A DNA stretch of 64,000 bases from Crocosphaera sp. (GCA_030065205.1 JASJDN010000008.1:1-64000), one strand, 5' to 3'. Shown: positions 54,345 to 64,000, counted from the stretch's first letter. The notes: a model not told the origin generated them from the letters alone. Program-made: numbers and translations.

Positions 54345-55250
54345 CTAAAACTGAATGCGATCGCGGGTACTACCAGAGGGGGCATTTTTGGCTAAAAATT
54401 CGATAATTTTCTTGGCCACATCAATTTCGGATGCTTTTTCAATCCCTTCCAAACCTGGGGAGGAGTTGACTTCCATTACCACGGGGCCGTGATTAGAGCG
54501 CAACATATCCACCCCTGCTACTTTTAATCCCATAGATTTTGCAGCCCTGGCGGCGGTGGTTCGTTCTTCTGGGGTCAATTTCACCATATCGGCTTTTCCC
54601 CCCCGATGAAGATTAGACCGGAAGTCCCCTTCGGCTCCTTTGCGTTTCATGGCTGCGACAACTTTACCCCCAACCACGAAACAGCGTAAATCCACACCGG
54701 CTGCCTCTTTGATAAACTCTTGTACCAAAATGTTCGCGTCTAACTGACGGAAGGCTTCTATGACTGATTTAGCTGCGTTCTGGGTATCAGCGAGAACCAC
54801 GCCTATACCTTGGGTTCCTTCTAATAATTTAATGACCACTGGCGCACCTCCCACAAAGTCCAGTAAACCATCAATATCCTGTGTGGCATGGGCAAATCCT
54901 GTGACCGGCAAACCGATGCCATCTCTGGCTAAAATTTGTAAGCAACGTAGTTTGTCACGGGAACGAGAAATGGCTTGTGATTCATTGGCACTAAACACTC
55001 CCATCACTTCAAACTGACGCACAACCGCAGTGCCATAAAAGGTCTTTGAGGCTGCGATACGGGGAATAACCGCATCAAAACTCTCTAGAGGTTTCCCGTT
55101 GTAATAAACCGCAGGTTTATGGGAAGTAATATTCATATAACAGCGAAGATAATTAACCACACGCATATCATGTCCGAGTTCTTCTCCGGCTTCTTTAAGT
55201 CTTCTTGTGGAGTATAGAGTGGCATCTTGGGACAAGATGGCAATTTTCAT
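54345..55250 (-). CDS. rimK: RimK-family ATP-grasp ligase
   Basis: A 301-residue ATP-grasp enzyme. [20 protein letters not shown] opens the family fold, [22 protein letters not shown] precedes the ATP lid, [17 protein letters not shown] is the nucleotide-binding loop, and [27 protein letters not shown] carries the Mg ligands. In E. coli RimK adds glutamates to ribosomal protein S6. The cyanobacterial substrate is not known and could be another peptide or small molecule. The neighbouring M14-type enzyme may reverse or edit its product. Length is normal. Confidence 0.92.
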   Translation of the reverse strand: MKIAILSQDATLYSTRRLKEAGEELGHDMRVVNYLRCYMNITSHKPAVYYNGKPLESFDAVIPRIAASKTFYGTAVVRQFEVMGVFSANESQAISRSRDKLRCLQILARDGIGLPVTGFAHATQDIDGLLDFVGGAPVVIKLLEGTQGIGVVLADTQNAAKSVIEAFRQLDANILVQEFIKEAAGVDLRCFVVGGKVVAAMKRKGAEGDFRSNLHRGGKADMVKLTPEERTTAARAAKSMGLKVAGVDMLRSNHGPVVMEVNSSPGLEGIEKASEIDVAKKIIEFLAKNAPSGSTRDRIQF

Positions 55251-55603
55251 AAAGTTTCCTCTGTGTTCGACAAATGAGTTGATGGGTTTTGTGCTGTTTA
55301 CATTTTATGAGACTGGGGGAATCTTTGCGATCGCTGATTATTAAAAGGCTTTTGTAGACTCAATCGCTATGTTGATCCCTATCAAAAAAATAATTTATGG
55401 GAATGATTAAGTATTTTAATGAAACTACCGAACCTGTTATAGACAGTTTGTGTTACTCTAAGAGGCTTTAAGAAAGTATGGGAACTAATTTTTGTAGTTT
55501 TAGTTCTTTTCTAATTAGGGATTGACAAATTCGAGTCAATGACGGCAATCTGAAAAAAAGTTAAAATTATTAACTCGGTTTTAAAATTGCTGGTTTTATA
55601 TTT
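55251..55603. other. Divergent intergenic region
   Basis: 353 nt between rimK and the DUF3370 gene, expected to hold both promoters. It contains a GCGATCGC palindrome near 55328 and a 24-codon ATG frame at 55397-55471 that I do not call. No other structure is evident. Confidence 0.5.
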
Positions 55604-57010
55604 ATGTTTTCTTTACTATCATCACTACTCATCGCACAAACTGCGTCCTATCCCTTAACTTATCGGGAAAGGAACCCTCAATTTATCACTCAACCTCAAG
55701 AGATACGCCCTCTACCTGGCCAACTCAATGATGTTCTAGTTTTTAATAGCAATAGTCCTGAAGTGGTATCGACTGAAGGAGTGTTATTGTCGACGTTTCC
55801 TGCCAACGGCAAACGTAACCCTAACGCCCATCTCAATCATCCCATAGAAGGCCGTTTTGACGTTTTCACTCATCATATTTCCCGACCGGCGCGAGGGAAT
55901 AAAACGCTTTATCAGGGTCTTTTGGTTCATAACCCCACCTCAGAAACGGTGGTGGTAAAAGTGTTACAAGGAGCAAGTTATCTCAACTCTTCTGATGCAC
56001 CGTTTATTAGTCTTCCTCCCATTGTTGAAGATCCTTCAGGACAGGTATTTTCTGGTCCAGGTTCCCGTTTGATGGGGGATATTTTGCGAGGAGTTAACCA
56101 AGAGGAATTATCCCGTCGTATTGTCATCCCACCCTATCAAAGTCGGATGCTGTTTACCCTTCCTATTAAGCCCAGTAGCGCGCGCTCAACGTTTCTAAAG
56201 GTTTATACCAACGGGCCTCTTTATATGGCTAATTTAGCCCTCTATGAAGTGGCAGAACAAATCAAATACACAGAAGGCGACAAAGAGAAAGTCAAAATTG
56301 CCTATAGAGAACCCAACCTCAACGAATGGCGACATATTGTTACTAAAGGAAGTTTAATTTATCCGAGAGACTTGGCCCCGACTCCCCCAGATGTGGACTA
56401 TGGAGATAAGACTATTTATGGCCGAGTTGCCGGTATTTCTGTGGGGTCAGAATGGGAAGCAAGACTAAGTGACGGACCAGGAAAACCCTATCTGAGTATT
56501 CCTAAGAGGGGTGGAGCGTTTTCCTATCCCCTGAGTACGGTGACAACGGGAACCCATGGCACAAAACAGATACAAAGTGCGCCCATGTTAGTGCGCTATC
56601 CTGATACGGCCTATCAAGCTCATGGAAACTATGGGGTACATTATAATTTAACCCTACCCTTGGTAAATAAAACCAACGAACCCCAAACAGTAGCCGTCAC
56701 TTTACAAACCCCTTTCAAGAAAAATGAATACGCCGATCGCCTCATCTTTTCCCGTCGGCCTCAAGGTCAAGTGTTCTTTCGCGGAACAGTACAGGTGAAT
56801 TATGAAGATAGGGAAGGAACGACTCAAGAGCGTTTCTTTCATTTAGTACAGCGACAAGGACAACAAGGGGAACCTTTGGTAAGATTCAATTTAAAACCAG
56901 GGGAACAGAAAATGGTTGAAGTGGACTTTCTCTATCCTCCTGATGCAACCCCTCCTCAAGTTTTAACTGTGGAAACCATGCAACTGTTTTACGGTAATCT
57001 TCCTAAGTGA
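55604..57010 (+). CDS. DUF3370 family protein
   Basis: The 468-residue cyanobacterial protein opens with a short hydrophobic signal-like segment (MFSLLSSLLIAQTASYPLTY). YRERNPQFITQPQEIRPLPG, HHISRPARGNKTLYQGLLVHNP and IPPYQSRMLFTLPI are typical of the DUF3370 family. It is rich in beta-strand and probably exported. No enzyme motif is evident and the function is unknown. The stop codon lies directly next to the insertion of a second IS605-type element, which has not damaged it. Confidence 0.85.
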   Translation: MFSLLSSLLIAQTASYPLTYRERNPQFITQPQEIRPLPGQLNDVLVFNSNSPEVVSTEGVLLSTFPANGKRNPNAHLNHPIEGRFDVFTHHISRPARGNKTLYQGLLVHNPTSETVVVKVLQGASYLNSSDAPFISLPPIVEDPSGQVFSGPGSRLMGDILRGVNQEELSRRIVIPPYQSRMLFTLPIKPSSARSTFLKVYTNGPLYMANLALYEVAEQIKYTEGDKEKVKIAYREPNLNEWRHIVTKGSLIYPRDLAPTPPDVDYGDKTIYGRVAGISVGSEWEARLSDGPGKPYLSIPKRGGAFSYPLSTVTTGTHGTKQIQSAPMLVRYPDTAYQAHGNYGVHYNLTLPLVNKTNEPQTVAVTLQTPFKKNEYADRLIFSRRPQGQVFFRGTVQVNYEDREGTTQERFFHLVQRQGQQGEPLVRFNLKPGEQKMVEVDFLYPPDATPPQVLTVETMQLFYGNLPK

Positions 57011-57016
57011 CATCCT

Positions 57017-57049
57017 CCCACGCTATGCTGCTAGGCAGTATAGCGTGGG
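57017..57049 (-). other. IS right-end hairpin overlapping the tnpB stop
   Basis: CCCACGCTAT (57017-57026) and ATAGCGTGGG (57040-57049) form a 10-bp stem. The enclosed bases contain CTGC/GCAG, giving a nearly complete palindrome. It overlaps the last tnpB codons and is the expected scaffold hairpin of the TnpB guide RNA. Confidence 0.8.
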
Positions 57050-58314
57050 CTTCCCAACTCACGATGGGATATTTCTGCCCACAGGGGTATTTCCCTACGC
57101 CAGTTATCTAGGCTCATCACCCCCGACACCTCGACTTGACAGACGGTTTCCGTTCGGCAGAGTCCCTGCCTACTATGTGTTTCTATGCCTCGATTACAGA
57201 TTTCTTGTGCGCTGGCCACGTCTCTATCACATTGATAGCCACATTCAGAGCAATTGTGAACCCTATCAGCTAGGGTTTTTCTGACTTCTGCACGACAATT
57301 AGGACAAGTCTGGCTAGTTCCCCGATGGTCAACCACTCCAAAATACTTACCCCTTATCTGACAGACATATTTTAGAATATCCCTAAATTGCCCAAAACCT
57401 GCATCAAGAGTATGTTTTCCCAGAAAGCCTTTAGCCATTGTACGAAAGTCAATATCTTCCATAAAGATAGAGTCTCCCATATCACAGACTTTATGGGCTA
57501 ATTTGAATTGATAATCTTTCCGCTTGAAAGCAATATGATTGTGTTGCTTTTCTACTTTCTTTCTGGCTTTTTCGTAGTTCTGGGAACGTTGTTTTTTTCG
57601 ACTTAAGCGATGTTGCAGTAATTTCAACTTGCGGTATTCACTTTTGAAGAATTTGCGTCCTTTTTCTACATAATTATCACTGGTAGCTAAATAACTAGAA
57701 AGTCCAACATCAAGGCCAAGAAAATGACCAAATGGGGTCTCTATTTCAGGTAAAGTTATGTCAGATTGAATGCTAATTACAGCAAACCACCCCTTAGCTT
57801 TTTTAATAACTCTTACCTGTTTAATAACAAATCCGTTAGGGATTGGACGATGAAGATTTATTTGTACTTTCCCCAGTTTTGGTAAGTTTATTTGCCACCC
57901 AGTCAAAGGGTTGCTTCTAAACTGAGGAAACAATAACGATTTCATCTGTCCATATTTCTTGAACCGAGGAAAACCAAACCCCCGATTACGAAAAAAATCC
58001 CAAGCATCATGAAGTCTTCTTACATTAGTTTGTAAGACTTGGCTTGGGACTTTAGCTAATTCAGGAAATACTTTCTTAGCTTTCGGTAATTGGTTTTGTT
58101 GCTGATGATAACTTGGGAAAGGATAATCAGCAGACATTATATATTCTGACTCTAAACTACACCGATCCATTGGACACTTACGAGAAGCAATCCAATCCTT
58201 TAATTCACGCAAAGCGTAGTTATAAGAACGGCGACAAATCTCTAGCCATTCAGACAACATTGCCTCTTGTTTACTATCAGGGTAGATTCGGTACGAGTAA
58301 TTCAGAGTCAGCAT
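57031..58314 (-). CDS. tnpB: TnpB RNA-guided nuclease, intact
   Basis: A 427-residue TnpB with all hallmarks: RuvC Asp in FLGLDVGLSS, Glu in IFMEDIDFRTM, an intact four-Cys zinc finger (SQTCPNCRAEV ... HNCSECGYQCDRD) and the last RuvC Asp in CDRDVASAQ. The N-terminal MLTLNYSYRIYPD is also typical. It should be an active nuclease guided by an RNA made from its own 3' end and the flanking DNA. It differs from the first TnpB in this window, especially in the zinc finger and length, so the two are not recent copies. Confidence 0.94.
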   Translation of the reverse strand: MLTLNYSYRIYPDSKQEAMLSEWLEICRRSYNYALRELKDWIASRKCPMDRCSLESEYIMSADYPFPSYHQQQNQLPKAKKVFPELAKVPSQVLQTNVRRLHDAWDFFRNRGFGFPRFKKYGQMKSLLFPQFRSNPLTGWQINLPKLGKVQINLHRPIPNGFVIKQVRVIKKAKGWFAVISIQSDITLPEIETPFGHFLGLDVGLSSYLATSDNYVEKGRKFFKSEYRKLKLLQHRLSRKKQRSQNYEKARKKVEKQHNHIAFKRKDYQFKLAHKVCDMGDSIFMEDIDFRTMAKGFLGKHTLDAGFGQFRDILKYVCQIRGKYFGVVDHRGTSQTCPNCRAEVRKTLADRVHNCSECGYQCDRDVASAQEICNRGIETHSRQGLCRTETVCQVEVSGVMSLDNWRREIPLWAEISHRELGSPRYTA

Positions 58315-58614
58315 ACAAACGATGTTAGCACAAAACTGCTAAAATGGTAACACAGCTTATCTAGGCGAGGTTGTGCTGTCGCACGTTAATATATTGGTCG
58401 GGCTGTATCCACACGCAGATTGCTTCGTTCCTCGCAACTGCCGATTCCCTTAAACTCCTCGGACGGTATAGCGTGGGACTTAGCCCGACATTTAAGTTAA
58501 ATTTGGTGTAGGGGGTGTCTCTGGGCTAAAATCACCCCCAATTGCATTTTTTTTCCAATGTTGTAACAAGTGAAGTACCAACGTAAGACGATGTGGCTTC
58601 CCAGGCTCAGACAA

Positions 58615-58642
58615 TAAAAAAAGTCCGCTAACACGGCGGACT
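58615..58642 (-). terminator. Intrinsic terminator of the ammonium transporter gene
   Basis: On the minus strand AGTCCGC pairs with GCGGACT (58622-58628 with 58636-58642) and is followed by a run of seven T. It lies about 20 nt after the stop codon. Confidence 0.92.
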
Positions 58643-58663
58643 CATGGTTGAGATGGAAATTAA

Positions 58664-60160
58664 TTACATTCCAGCCCCAGTGGGAATATCGTCATTAATA
58701 CTATGAGAACCGGAACCACCAAACCCATCGGGTTCTTTAACAAACCCATGATAAGCTTCCATGCCATGTTCTCCCACATCAAGACCATTCAGTTCTTCTT
58801 CACCACTAACGCGGATACCTATGGTCATTTTTAGAACTGTCCAAACAACGGCACTAAAAGCAACTGTAAACGCACCAATGGCAACAATACCAATGATTTG
58901 ATTAATCAGTTGACCAATACCGCCACCGTAGAATAAACCGGTTTCCATGTTGAATAAACCAACGGCTAAGGTTCCCCACATTCCGTTAACTAAGTGAACA
59001 GAAACCGCCCCAACCGGATCATCAATTTTGAGAACCGTATCGATGAAGCTAACAGAAAAAACAACAATAACACCAGCAACCGCACCGATGATCACCGCAC
59101 CCCAATAGGATACGCCATCACAACCGGCGGTGATACCCACTAACCCGGCTAAGATACCATTGATAATCATGGAGAGATCGGGTTTACCGTCTTTTGACCA
59201 AGCCACGAAGGTTGCTGCAACACCACCAGCAGCTGCTGCGAGGTTGGTGGTAACAGCGATGTAAGGAACGGCACTATCAGCAGCTAACTGGGAACCGGGG
59301 TTAAACCCGAACCAGCCGATCCAGAGGATGAGACAGCCTAGGGTAGCAATACTCATGTTATGACCAGGAATAGCCTGGGGACGACCATCGACGTATTTAC
59401 CCATTCTTGGCCCCAGGATGGCTGCGCCAACTAATGCAGCCCAACCCCCAACGGAGTGAACTACCGTAGAACCCGCAAAGTCGCTAAAACCAAGGGAACC
59501 TAACCAACCACCACTCCAAACCCAGTGGCCGGTGATGGCATAGGAAATAGCCACTAACAGTAAGCTAAAGATGATAAATGAGTTAAACTTGATCCGTTCC
59601 GCTACTGCCCCAGACACAATGGTGGCTGCGGTTCCAGCGAAAGCGGCTTGGAATAAGAAAGCCACAGAAACAGGCAGTCCCACAGGAAAGGGGTCAAGGC
59701 CATAGGTAGCCGGTTCTCCACTGAGGAACCAACCCCCAAACCCAATCAGAGGATTTTCAGGGCCGCCAAACATCAGAGAATAACCGATCGCCCAATAAGC
59801 GAGAGTGGCTAAGGCAAAGACAATCAGGTTTTTAGCCAGGATATTAACCGCATTTTTGTGACGACAAAAGCCGGTTTCTAACATCCCGAAACCCGCATTC
59901 ATGAAGATGACGAGAATCGCTGCAATCAGTACCCAAATCGCATTGAGGGTTCCTTGCAGTTGAATAATGGCCTCAGGAGTGGCCTCGGTAATAGCTAATA
60001 CATCAATTTCTACATCTTGTGCCACGACAGCCTTATTTACCACGATAGTGATAATGGCTGCTAAAGGAATACAAGCAATCCAATAAGGAGAGAAGGATCC
60101 GGCAATGGTTTTTAACGGTTGCCAGATAGAGACATCTTTTTTTGTTCGTGTTGATACCAT
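58664..60160 (-). CDS. amt1: Ammonium transporter (Amt family)
   Basis: The 498-residue Amt protein has an N-terminal membrane helix or signal segment (residues 25-48) and eleven core helices. [22 protein letters not shown] near the start, [13 protein letters not shown] and [15 protein letters not shown] with the pore His pair are diagnostic. It forms trimers in the cytoplasmic membrane that take up ammonium at low concentration. Cyanobacterial amt1 is normally under NtcA control; I looked for a GTA-N8-TAC site upstream and found none that fits. A good terminator follows. Confidence 0.97.
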   Translation of the reverse strand: MVSTRTKKDVSIWQPLKTIAGSFSPYWIACIPLAAIITIVVNKAVVAQDVEIDVLAITEATPEAIIQLQGTLNAIWVLIAAILVIFMNAGFGMLETGFCRHKNAVNILAKNLIVFALATLAYWAIGYSLMFGGPENPLIGFGGWFLSGEPATYGLDPFPVGLPVSVAFLFQAAFAGTAATIVSGAVAERIKFNSFIIFSLLLVAISYAITGHWVWSGGWLGSLGFSDFAGSTVVHSVGGWAALVGAAILGPRMGKYVDGRPQAIPGHNMSIATLGCLILWIGWFGFNPGSQLAADSAVPYIAVTTNLAAAAGGVAATFVAWSKDGKPDLSMIINGILAGLVGITAGCDGVSYWGAVIIGAVAGVIVVFSVSFIDTVLKIDDPVGAVSVHLVNGMWGTLAVGLFNMETGLFYGGGIGQLINQIIGIVAIGAFTVAFSAVVWTVLKMTIGIRVSGEEELNGLDVGEHGMEAYHGFVKEPDGFGGSGSHSINDDIPTGAGM

Positions 60161-60385
60161 TTTTAGGAGATGATTAAGAAAATCATTAACACTGAAAATA
60201 ACTGAATGTTGAGTGATAAAGTCTCTAGTTCGGTTATTTTCTTCTTTAGTGTATAAACTCTAGAGAGAATCCCTGGATTTCGTCAAGGTCACTTAAGGAT
60301 TTTCCCTAAATTTTGATTAAAATCTTAAACTTTTTCCCACAATCTGTTAATTTTTTTACCGTTTTCTCTGTATTTTTGGCTGCAT

Positions 60386-61471
60386 ATGACTCAAGAAAAT
60401 TTTGACCAACAAATGATGCAACGCTGTTTAACTTTAGCCCGTCAGGGGTTAGGTTATACCGCCCCTAATCCCTTGGTAGGGGCTGTTATCGTCAAAAATG
60501 GTGAAATTGTTGGGGAAGGATTTCACCCCAAAGCCGGAGAACCCCATGCAGAAGTTTTCGCCTTACGAGAAGCGGGGGAAAAGGCAGCAGGAGGGACAGT
60601 TTATGTTAATTTGGAACCTTGTAACCATTATGGTCGGACACCCCCTTGTACAGAGGCATTAATCGGGGCTAAGGTGGCTAAAGTAGTGGTGGGTATGGTA
60701 GACCCTAACCCGTTGGTATCGGGAAAAGGTATTGCTAAGTTAAAAGAGGCAGGAATAGAGGTGATCGTTGGGGTAGAAGAAACCGCTTGTCGTCGACTTA
60801 ATGAGGCATTTTGTCATCGTATTGTGCATCATCGCCCCTTCGGTATCTTAAAATATGCCATGACCCTTGATGGTAAAATTGCCAGCAGTACCGGCCATAG
60901 TGCTTGGGTAACGGGAACGGCTTCCCGTCACTTGGTTCATCAAATTAGGGCCAGTTGTGATGTGGTAATCGTTGGGGGAAATACGGTACGACGGGATAAC
61001 CCCCATTTGACCCTTCATCAAGTCCCTGGACGTAACCCGTTGCGGGTGGTGATGAGCCGGAACCTACACCTACCCCAACAAGCCCATCTTTGGGATGTTA
61101 CCACAGCACCTACCCTTGTGTTTACGGAATGGGGAAAACATCCATCTTTACAAGCAGAATTACGCAATAAAGGGGTTGAAGTCATTGAATTATCCCCGTT
61201 AACTCCTTCTGAGGTTATGGATGTTCTCTATGAACGTCAATTATCTAGTATTTTATGGGAATGTGGCGGAGTTTTAGGGGCTAAAGCTATCAGCGAAGGA
61301 GTTATTCAAAAAATTATGGCATTTATTGCCCCGAAAATTATCGGTGGTGTTTCTGCTGCTTCTCCAGTGGGTGATTTAGGGCTAGAAAAAATGTCCGATG
61401 CTCTATCATTACAAGATGTTACGATTCGTCAGGTGGATGAGGATATTTTAGTAGAAGGATATTTCAAGTAA
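60386..61471 (+). CDS. ribD: Bifunctional riboflavin deaminase/reductase RibD
   Basis: The 361-residue enzyme catalyses the second and third steps of riboflavin synthesis. The N-terminal cytidine-deaminase-like domain (1-145) has zinc ligands in EPHAEVFALREAG and NLEPCNHYGRTPPC. The C-terminal reductase domain (about 150-361) has RPFGILKYAMTLDGKIASSTG and VGGNTVRRDNPHLT. Both catalytic parts are complete. It appears monocistronic, with the divergent amt gene 225 nt away. Confidence 0.96.
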   Translation: MTQENFDQQMMQRCLTLARQGLGYTAPNPLVGAVIVKNGEIVGEGFHPKAGEPHAEVFALREAGEKAAGGTVYVNLEPCNHYGRTPPCTEALIGAKVAKVVVGMVDPNPLVSGKGIAKLKEAGIEVIVGVEETACRRLNEAFCHRIVHHRPFGILKYAMTLDGKIASSTGHSAWVTGTASRHLVHQIRASCDVVIVGGNTVRRDNPHLTLHQVPGRNPLRVVMSRNLHLPQQAHLWDVTTAPTLVFTEWGKHPSLQAELRNKGVEVIELSPLTPSEVMDVLYERQLSSILWECGGVLGAKAISEGVIQKIMAFIAPKIIGGVSAASPVGDLGLEKMSDALSLQDVTIRQVDEDILVEGYFK

Positions 61472-61533
61472 TGATAACAATTTGTCGTTTCAGGGAACTC
61501 TAAAATTATCAACCTGAATGATAATGAGTATCC

Positions 61534-61878
61534 ATGAATTATAATGAGGAAGAGCAGCAATTAAAGCAACGACAACAAGCTTTAGAGCAACGAGAACAAG
61601 AAATCCGTTTGCGGGAGTTGGAGTTAGAGATTGCTCGTGAAACCCAGGAAAACGAACCCCCCCTTTATCAAACGAGAAAAGAGAATTTAGCCCAAAAATC
61701 CATAACTCCTTGGTGGAAAAAACTCCTTTTTATGGGTAAGCTCTTTGTTCTCATGGTAGTGGTTTTTGTTGCTACCAAACTTGCTTATTGGTTAGCGTTA
61801 GGAATTCTGGTTAGTTCTATCACATGGGCAGGGTATAAACTCTTTTTAGAAAGAGAGTCATCTAACAACAAAAAATAA
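61534..61878 (+). CDS. Coiled-coil membrane protein upstream of dynamin gene
   Basis: The 114-residue product has residues 1-40 as a strongly charged coiled coil (EEEQQLKQRQQALEQREQEI and more). A polar linker follows, then one long or two short membrane helices at about 66-104 (KLFVLMVVVFVATKLAYWLA, then GILVSSITWAGYKLF). The family is unknown. It is encoded 64 nt before the dynamin-like gene on the same strand. Its membrane location and coiled coil make it a candidate adaptor for that GTPase, which is inference only. Confidence 0.65.
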   Translation: MNYNEEEQQLKQRQQALEQREQEIRLRELELEIARETQENEPPLYQTRKENLAQKSITPWWKKLLFMGKLFVLMVVVFVATKLAYWLALGILVSSITWAGYKLFLERESSNNKK

Positions 61879-61942
61879 CCTAGCCTTATTGATAGTTACA
61901 AACAACATACTTATATTCAAAATTAAATAATTGAGGTTTTTT

Positions 61943-64000
61943 ATGACGATTAATTGTGAAACGACAACTTTATTAGATGATTTGCAAAAGGTCAGTGATG
62001 TGCGTTCCCAAATGGCCAATCATCTCAATGAAATGATTAAAACACTGGAAAAAGGGGAATCAATGGGGGCAAATCTCTCAGGAAAATTGGAACTCTCTCA
62101 GGATATTGATGACCTTCAGAAGATTGGCTCAAACTTAAAGAGTGGTCTCTTTCGTCTCTTAGTTTTAGGAGATATGAAACGAGGAAAAAGCACCTTTTTA
62201 AATGCTTTATTAGGGGAAAATTTGTTACCCAGCGATGTTAATCCTTGTACTGCTTTATTAACCATTGTTCGCTATGGAAAAGAAAAAAAAGTCACCATCT
62301 ATTTTAAGGATGGAAGTTCTCCAGAAACATTAGATTTTAAAACCTTTAAACAACGTTATACCATCGATCCCACAGAAGCAAAACAATTAGAAAGAGAAAA
62401 AACTCAGGCTTTTCCCAACGTAGATTATGCAGTGGTTGAATACCCTTTATCCTTACTAGAAAAAGGGATCGAAATTGTTGATAGTCCAGGATTAAATGAT
62501 ACGGAAGCAAGAAACGAATTATCTCTCGGATATATTAATAATTGTCATGCCATTTTATTTGTTTTAAGAGCTTCTCAACCCTGTACATTGGGAGAGCGTC
62601 GTTATCTCGAAAATTATATTAAAGATAGGGGATTAAGTATTTTCTTTTTGATTAATGCTTGGGATCAAGTTAAAGATAGTTTAATTGATCCAGATGACCC
62701 CGAAGAATTAGCTGAAGCCGAGGAAAAATTACGGAAAGTTTTTCACAGTAATCTAGCGGAATATTGTCAAATTGATGGTTATGATCTCTATGAAGAAAGG
62801 GTTTTTGAAATTTCTGCGTTAAATGCGTTAAGACAACAGTTAAAACAACCTAATACTCCTTTAAACGATCCAGGTTTTTCGGAGTTTTTATCTTCTTTGA
62901 ATACCTTTTTAACCCAAGAAAGAGCTATTGCAGAATTTCGACAAGGACTAACATTAGCCCAACAAACATCTAGTCATGTCAATGAAGCAGTTGAACGGCG
63001 AATTTCTCTCCTTGAAAAAGATGTAGATGACTTAAAAATACAAATTGATTCTGTCGAACCTGAGTTTAAAATTCTCAATGAAATTTGTGATAAATTTCAA
63101 CAAGAAATTCGTAAAATTCGGGATAATCAAGCACAAGTTATTTCTAACTCTTTTCGTAATTACGTTTTGAATTTAGGTAATACCTTTGAGGCAGATTTTG
63201 CCCATTATCAACCCAATTTAAACTTTATTGATTTCTTGTTTAGTGGCAAGCGAGAGGCGTTTGAAAAAGAGCTAAGAGATGCGTTTGAAAAGTATATTAA
63301 TGAGCGCATCGCTGACTGGGGTAAAAAAGCAGAAAAAGACATGGATGCTGCCTTTTTACAGCTTTCTAAAATTGCTACCAGTTACGGTGATTCTTATGCT
63401 AAAGTAACCAACCGAATTACTGAAAAAATAACGGGAAATTCCTTACCTCCAATTAATCAATCTTCTGAAAAAAATAATGCTCCTAGTTGGGCAAAATGGG
63501 CAGCCGGAATCTTTTCTTTAACAAGAGGAAATCTTGCCGGGGTTGCTATGGCTGGATCAGGATTTAATTGGGAAGATATTATTCTTAATTTTATTACTGT
63601 GTTAGGAGTAGGAAGCATTATTACTGCAATTACTGGCATTATTTTAGGACCAATAAGTTTAGCCTTATTAGGGTTAGGAATAGGGGTTATGCAAGCAGAT
63701 CAATCCCGTAAGCAATTGGTTAAAATTGCTAAAAAGGAATTAATTAAGCATTTACCACAAATCGCTGAAAACTATTCTCCTAAAATTCATGACGCTGTTA
63801 AAGAATGTTTTGATATCTATGAACAACAAATTACAGAACGGATGAATGATGATATTCAATCTCGAAAAGCCGAATTAGATAATTTAATCAAACAAAAAGA
63901 ATCCCATGAAATTAATCAGGAGAAAGAATTTGAAAGATTACAAAAATTGCAACAAGATATTAACGGTGAAGCTCAATCAATTGAAAGTATCTATAACAAT
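61943..64000 (+). CDS. Bacterial dynamin-like GTPase (partial, runs off window)
   Basis: The frame is open for 686 codons from ATG 61943 to the end of the window with no stop. GTPase motifs are G1 GDMKRGKSTFLNALLG (about 78-93), G3 VDSPGLND near 178-185 and G4 NAWDQ near 231. Long helical coiled regions follow, with a hydrophobic paddle-like segment around 530-600 (VGSIITAITGIILGPISLAL). This matches cyanobacterial BDLP, a membrane-tubulating dynamin known structurally from Nostoc. The C-terminal helices are missing because the window ends. Possible roles are membrane remodelling, fusion or phage-stress repair. Confidence 0.92.
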   Translation, partial: MTINCETTTLLDDLQKVSDVRSQMANHLNEMIKTLEKGESMGANLSGKLELSQDIDDLQKIGSNLKSGLFRLLVLGDMKRGKSTFLNALLGENLLPSDVNPCTALLTIVRYGKEKKVTIYFKDGSSPETLDFKTFKQRYTIDPTEAKQLEREKTQAFPNVDYAVVEYPLSLLEKGIEIVDSPGLNDTEARNELSLGYINNCHAILFVLRASQPCTLGERRYLENYIKDRGLSIFFLINAWDQVKDSLIDPDDPEELAEAEEKLRKVFHSNLAEYCQIDGYDLYEERVFEISALNALRQQLKQPNTPLNDPGFSEFLSSLNTFLTQERAIAEFRQGLTLAQQTSSHVNEAVERRISLLEKDVDDLKIQIDSVEPEFKILNEICDKFQQEIRKIRDNQAQVISNSFRNYVLNLGNTFEADFAHYQPNLNFIDFLFSGKREAFEKELRDAFEKYINERIADWGKKAEKDMDAAFLQLSKIATSYGDSYAKVTNRITEKITGNSLPPINQSSEKNNAPSWAKWAAGIFSLTRGNLAGVAMAGSGFNWEDIILNFITVLGVGSIITAITGIILGPISLALLGLGIGVMQADQSRKQLVKIAKKELIKHLPQIAENYSPKIHDAVKECFDIYEQQITERMNDDIQSRKAELDNLIKQKESHEINQEKEFERLQKLQQDINGEAQSIESIYNN

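Larger units (their letters stand above)
57011..58490 (-). mobile_element. IS605-type element with tnpB only
   Basis: An element of about 1.5 kb carrying tnpB and no tnpA. It is bounded by a right-end hairpin (57017-57049) and a left-end structured region (58397-58489) in which GTCGGGCT (58397-58404) pairs with AGCCCGAC (58482-58489). GTATAGCGTGGG occurs in both ends (57038-57049 and 58466-58477). It sits just after the DUF3370 stop codon. Without tnpA it would depend on a transposase from elsewhere. End positions are approximate. Confidence 0.85.

Noticed and set aside
55397..55471. 24-codon ATG frame in the rimK/DUF3370 gap
   Set aside because: It has no Shine-Dalgarno sequence and no similarity to known small photosystem or leader peptides. 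A chance frame is as likely.
60161..60385. NtcA site upstream of the ammonium transporter
   Set aside because: I looked for GTA-N8-TAC on both strands. The closest, starting GTA near 60249, lacks the TAC half.
1..64000. CRISPR array
   Set aside because: No regularly spaced direct repeats with unique spacers were seen. The repeats present are short, contiguous tandem units.

Overview
The window is a chromosomal segment of a cyanobacterium, most likely a unicellular diazotroph of the Crocosphaera/Cyanothece type. The evidence is a phycocyanin rod operon (cpcB-A-C2-C1-D-E), psbM, a high-light-inducible (Hli) protein, a plant-type ferredoxin, a citramalate synthase, AT-rich codon use and several copies of the cyanobacterial palindrome GCGATCGC (for example 9704, 20552, 20965, 48061, 48422). 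The genus is an inference from overall resemblance; nothing in the window proves it.

Layout. 1-6264: a VOC protein, a thioredoxin-TPR protein, a MoaD-like protein, a universal stress protein, a PRC-barrel protein, a diheme cytochrome c, a RodZ-like protein and an RsuA/RluB pseudouridine synthase. 6545-13943 (minus): a regularly spaced four-gene unit of diguanylate cyclase, AAA-like ATPase, membrane AAA-like/WD40 protein and solute-binding lipoprotein. This is the best candidate here for an undescribed sensory or conflict system. 14130-16650: a GT39-type glycosyltransferase and a PAP2 phosphatase. 16795-21978: pyruvate kinase with a phosphoglycerate-mutase C-terminal remnant behind it, hli, a small protein, a pentapeptide-repeat protein, a small EamA-like transporter, tRNA-Arg(ACG), RidA and ferredoxin. 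22035-28496: a NACHT NTPase and a hybrid histidine kinase with a response regulator. 28626-33505: small and unknown proteins, a dipeptide-epimerase-like enolase and citramalate synthase.

33770-37183: an MscS channel, then a dps gene that is interrupted by a complete IS200/IS605-type element (tnpA and tnpB divergent) and is also missing its 5' end. 37341-44048: an old-yellow-enzyme reductase, a nucleoside-type ABC permease, glycogen synthase with a long acidic tail, a TolC-like protein, a ferredoxin-like protein and psbM. 44117-52584 (minus): YebC, an SF2 helicase, a holin-like membrane protein, proA and the phycocyanin operon. 52924-58490: a tiny hydrophobic protein, an M14-type (desuccinylase-like) enzyme paired with a RimK-like ligase, a DUF3370 protein and a second IS605-type tnpB-only element. 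58664-64000: an ammonium transporter, RibD, a coiled-coil membrane protein and a bacterial dynamin-like GTPase that runs off the window.

Functional links: the cpc operon builds phycobilisome rods; psbM and hli serve photosystem assembly and photoprotection; pyk, glgA and cimA sit in carbon storage, pyruvate and isoleucine metabolism; amt and proA belong to nitrogen metabolism. G-rich short tandem repeats lie in many intergenic gaps. Some share an exact 18-19 nt module, and one supplies the C-terminal codons of a gene.
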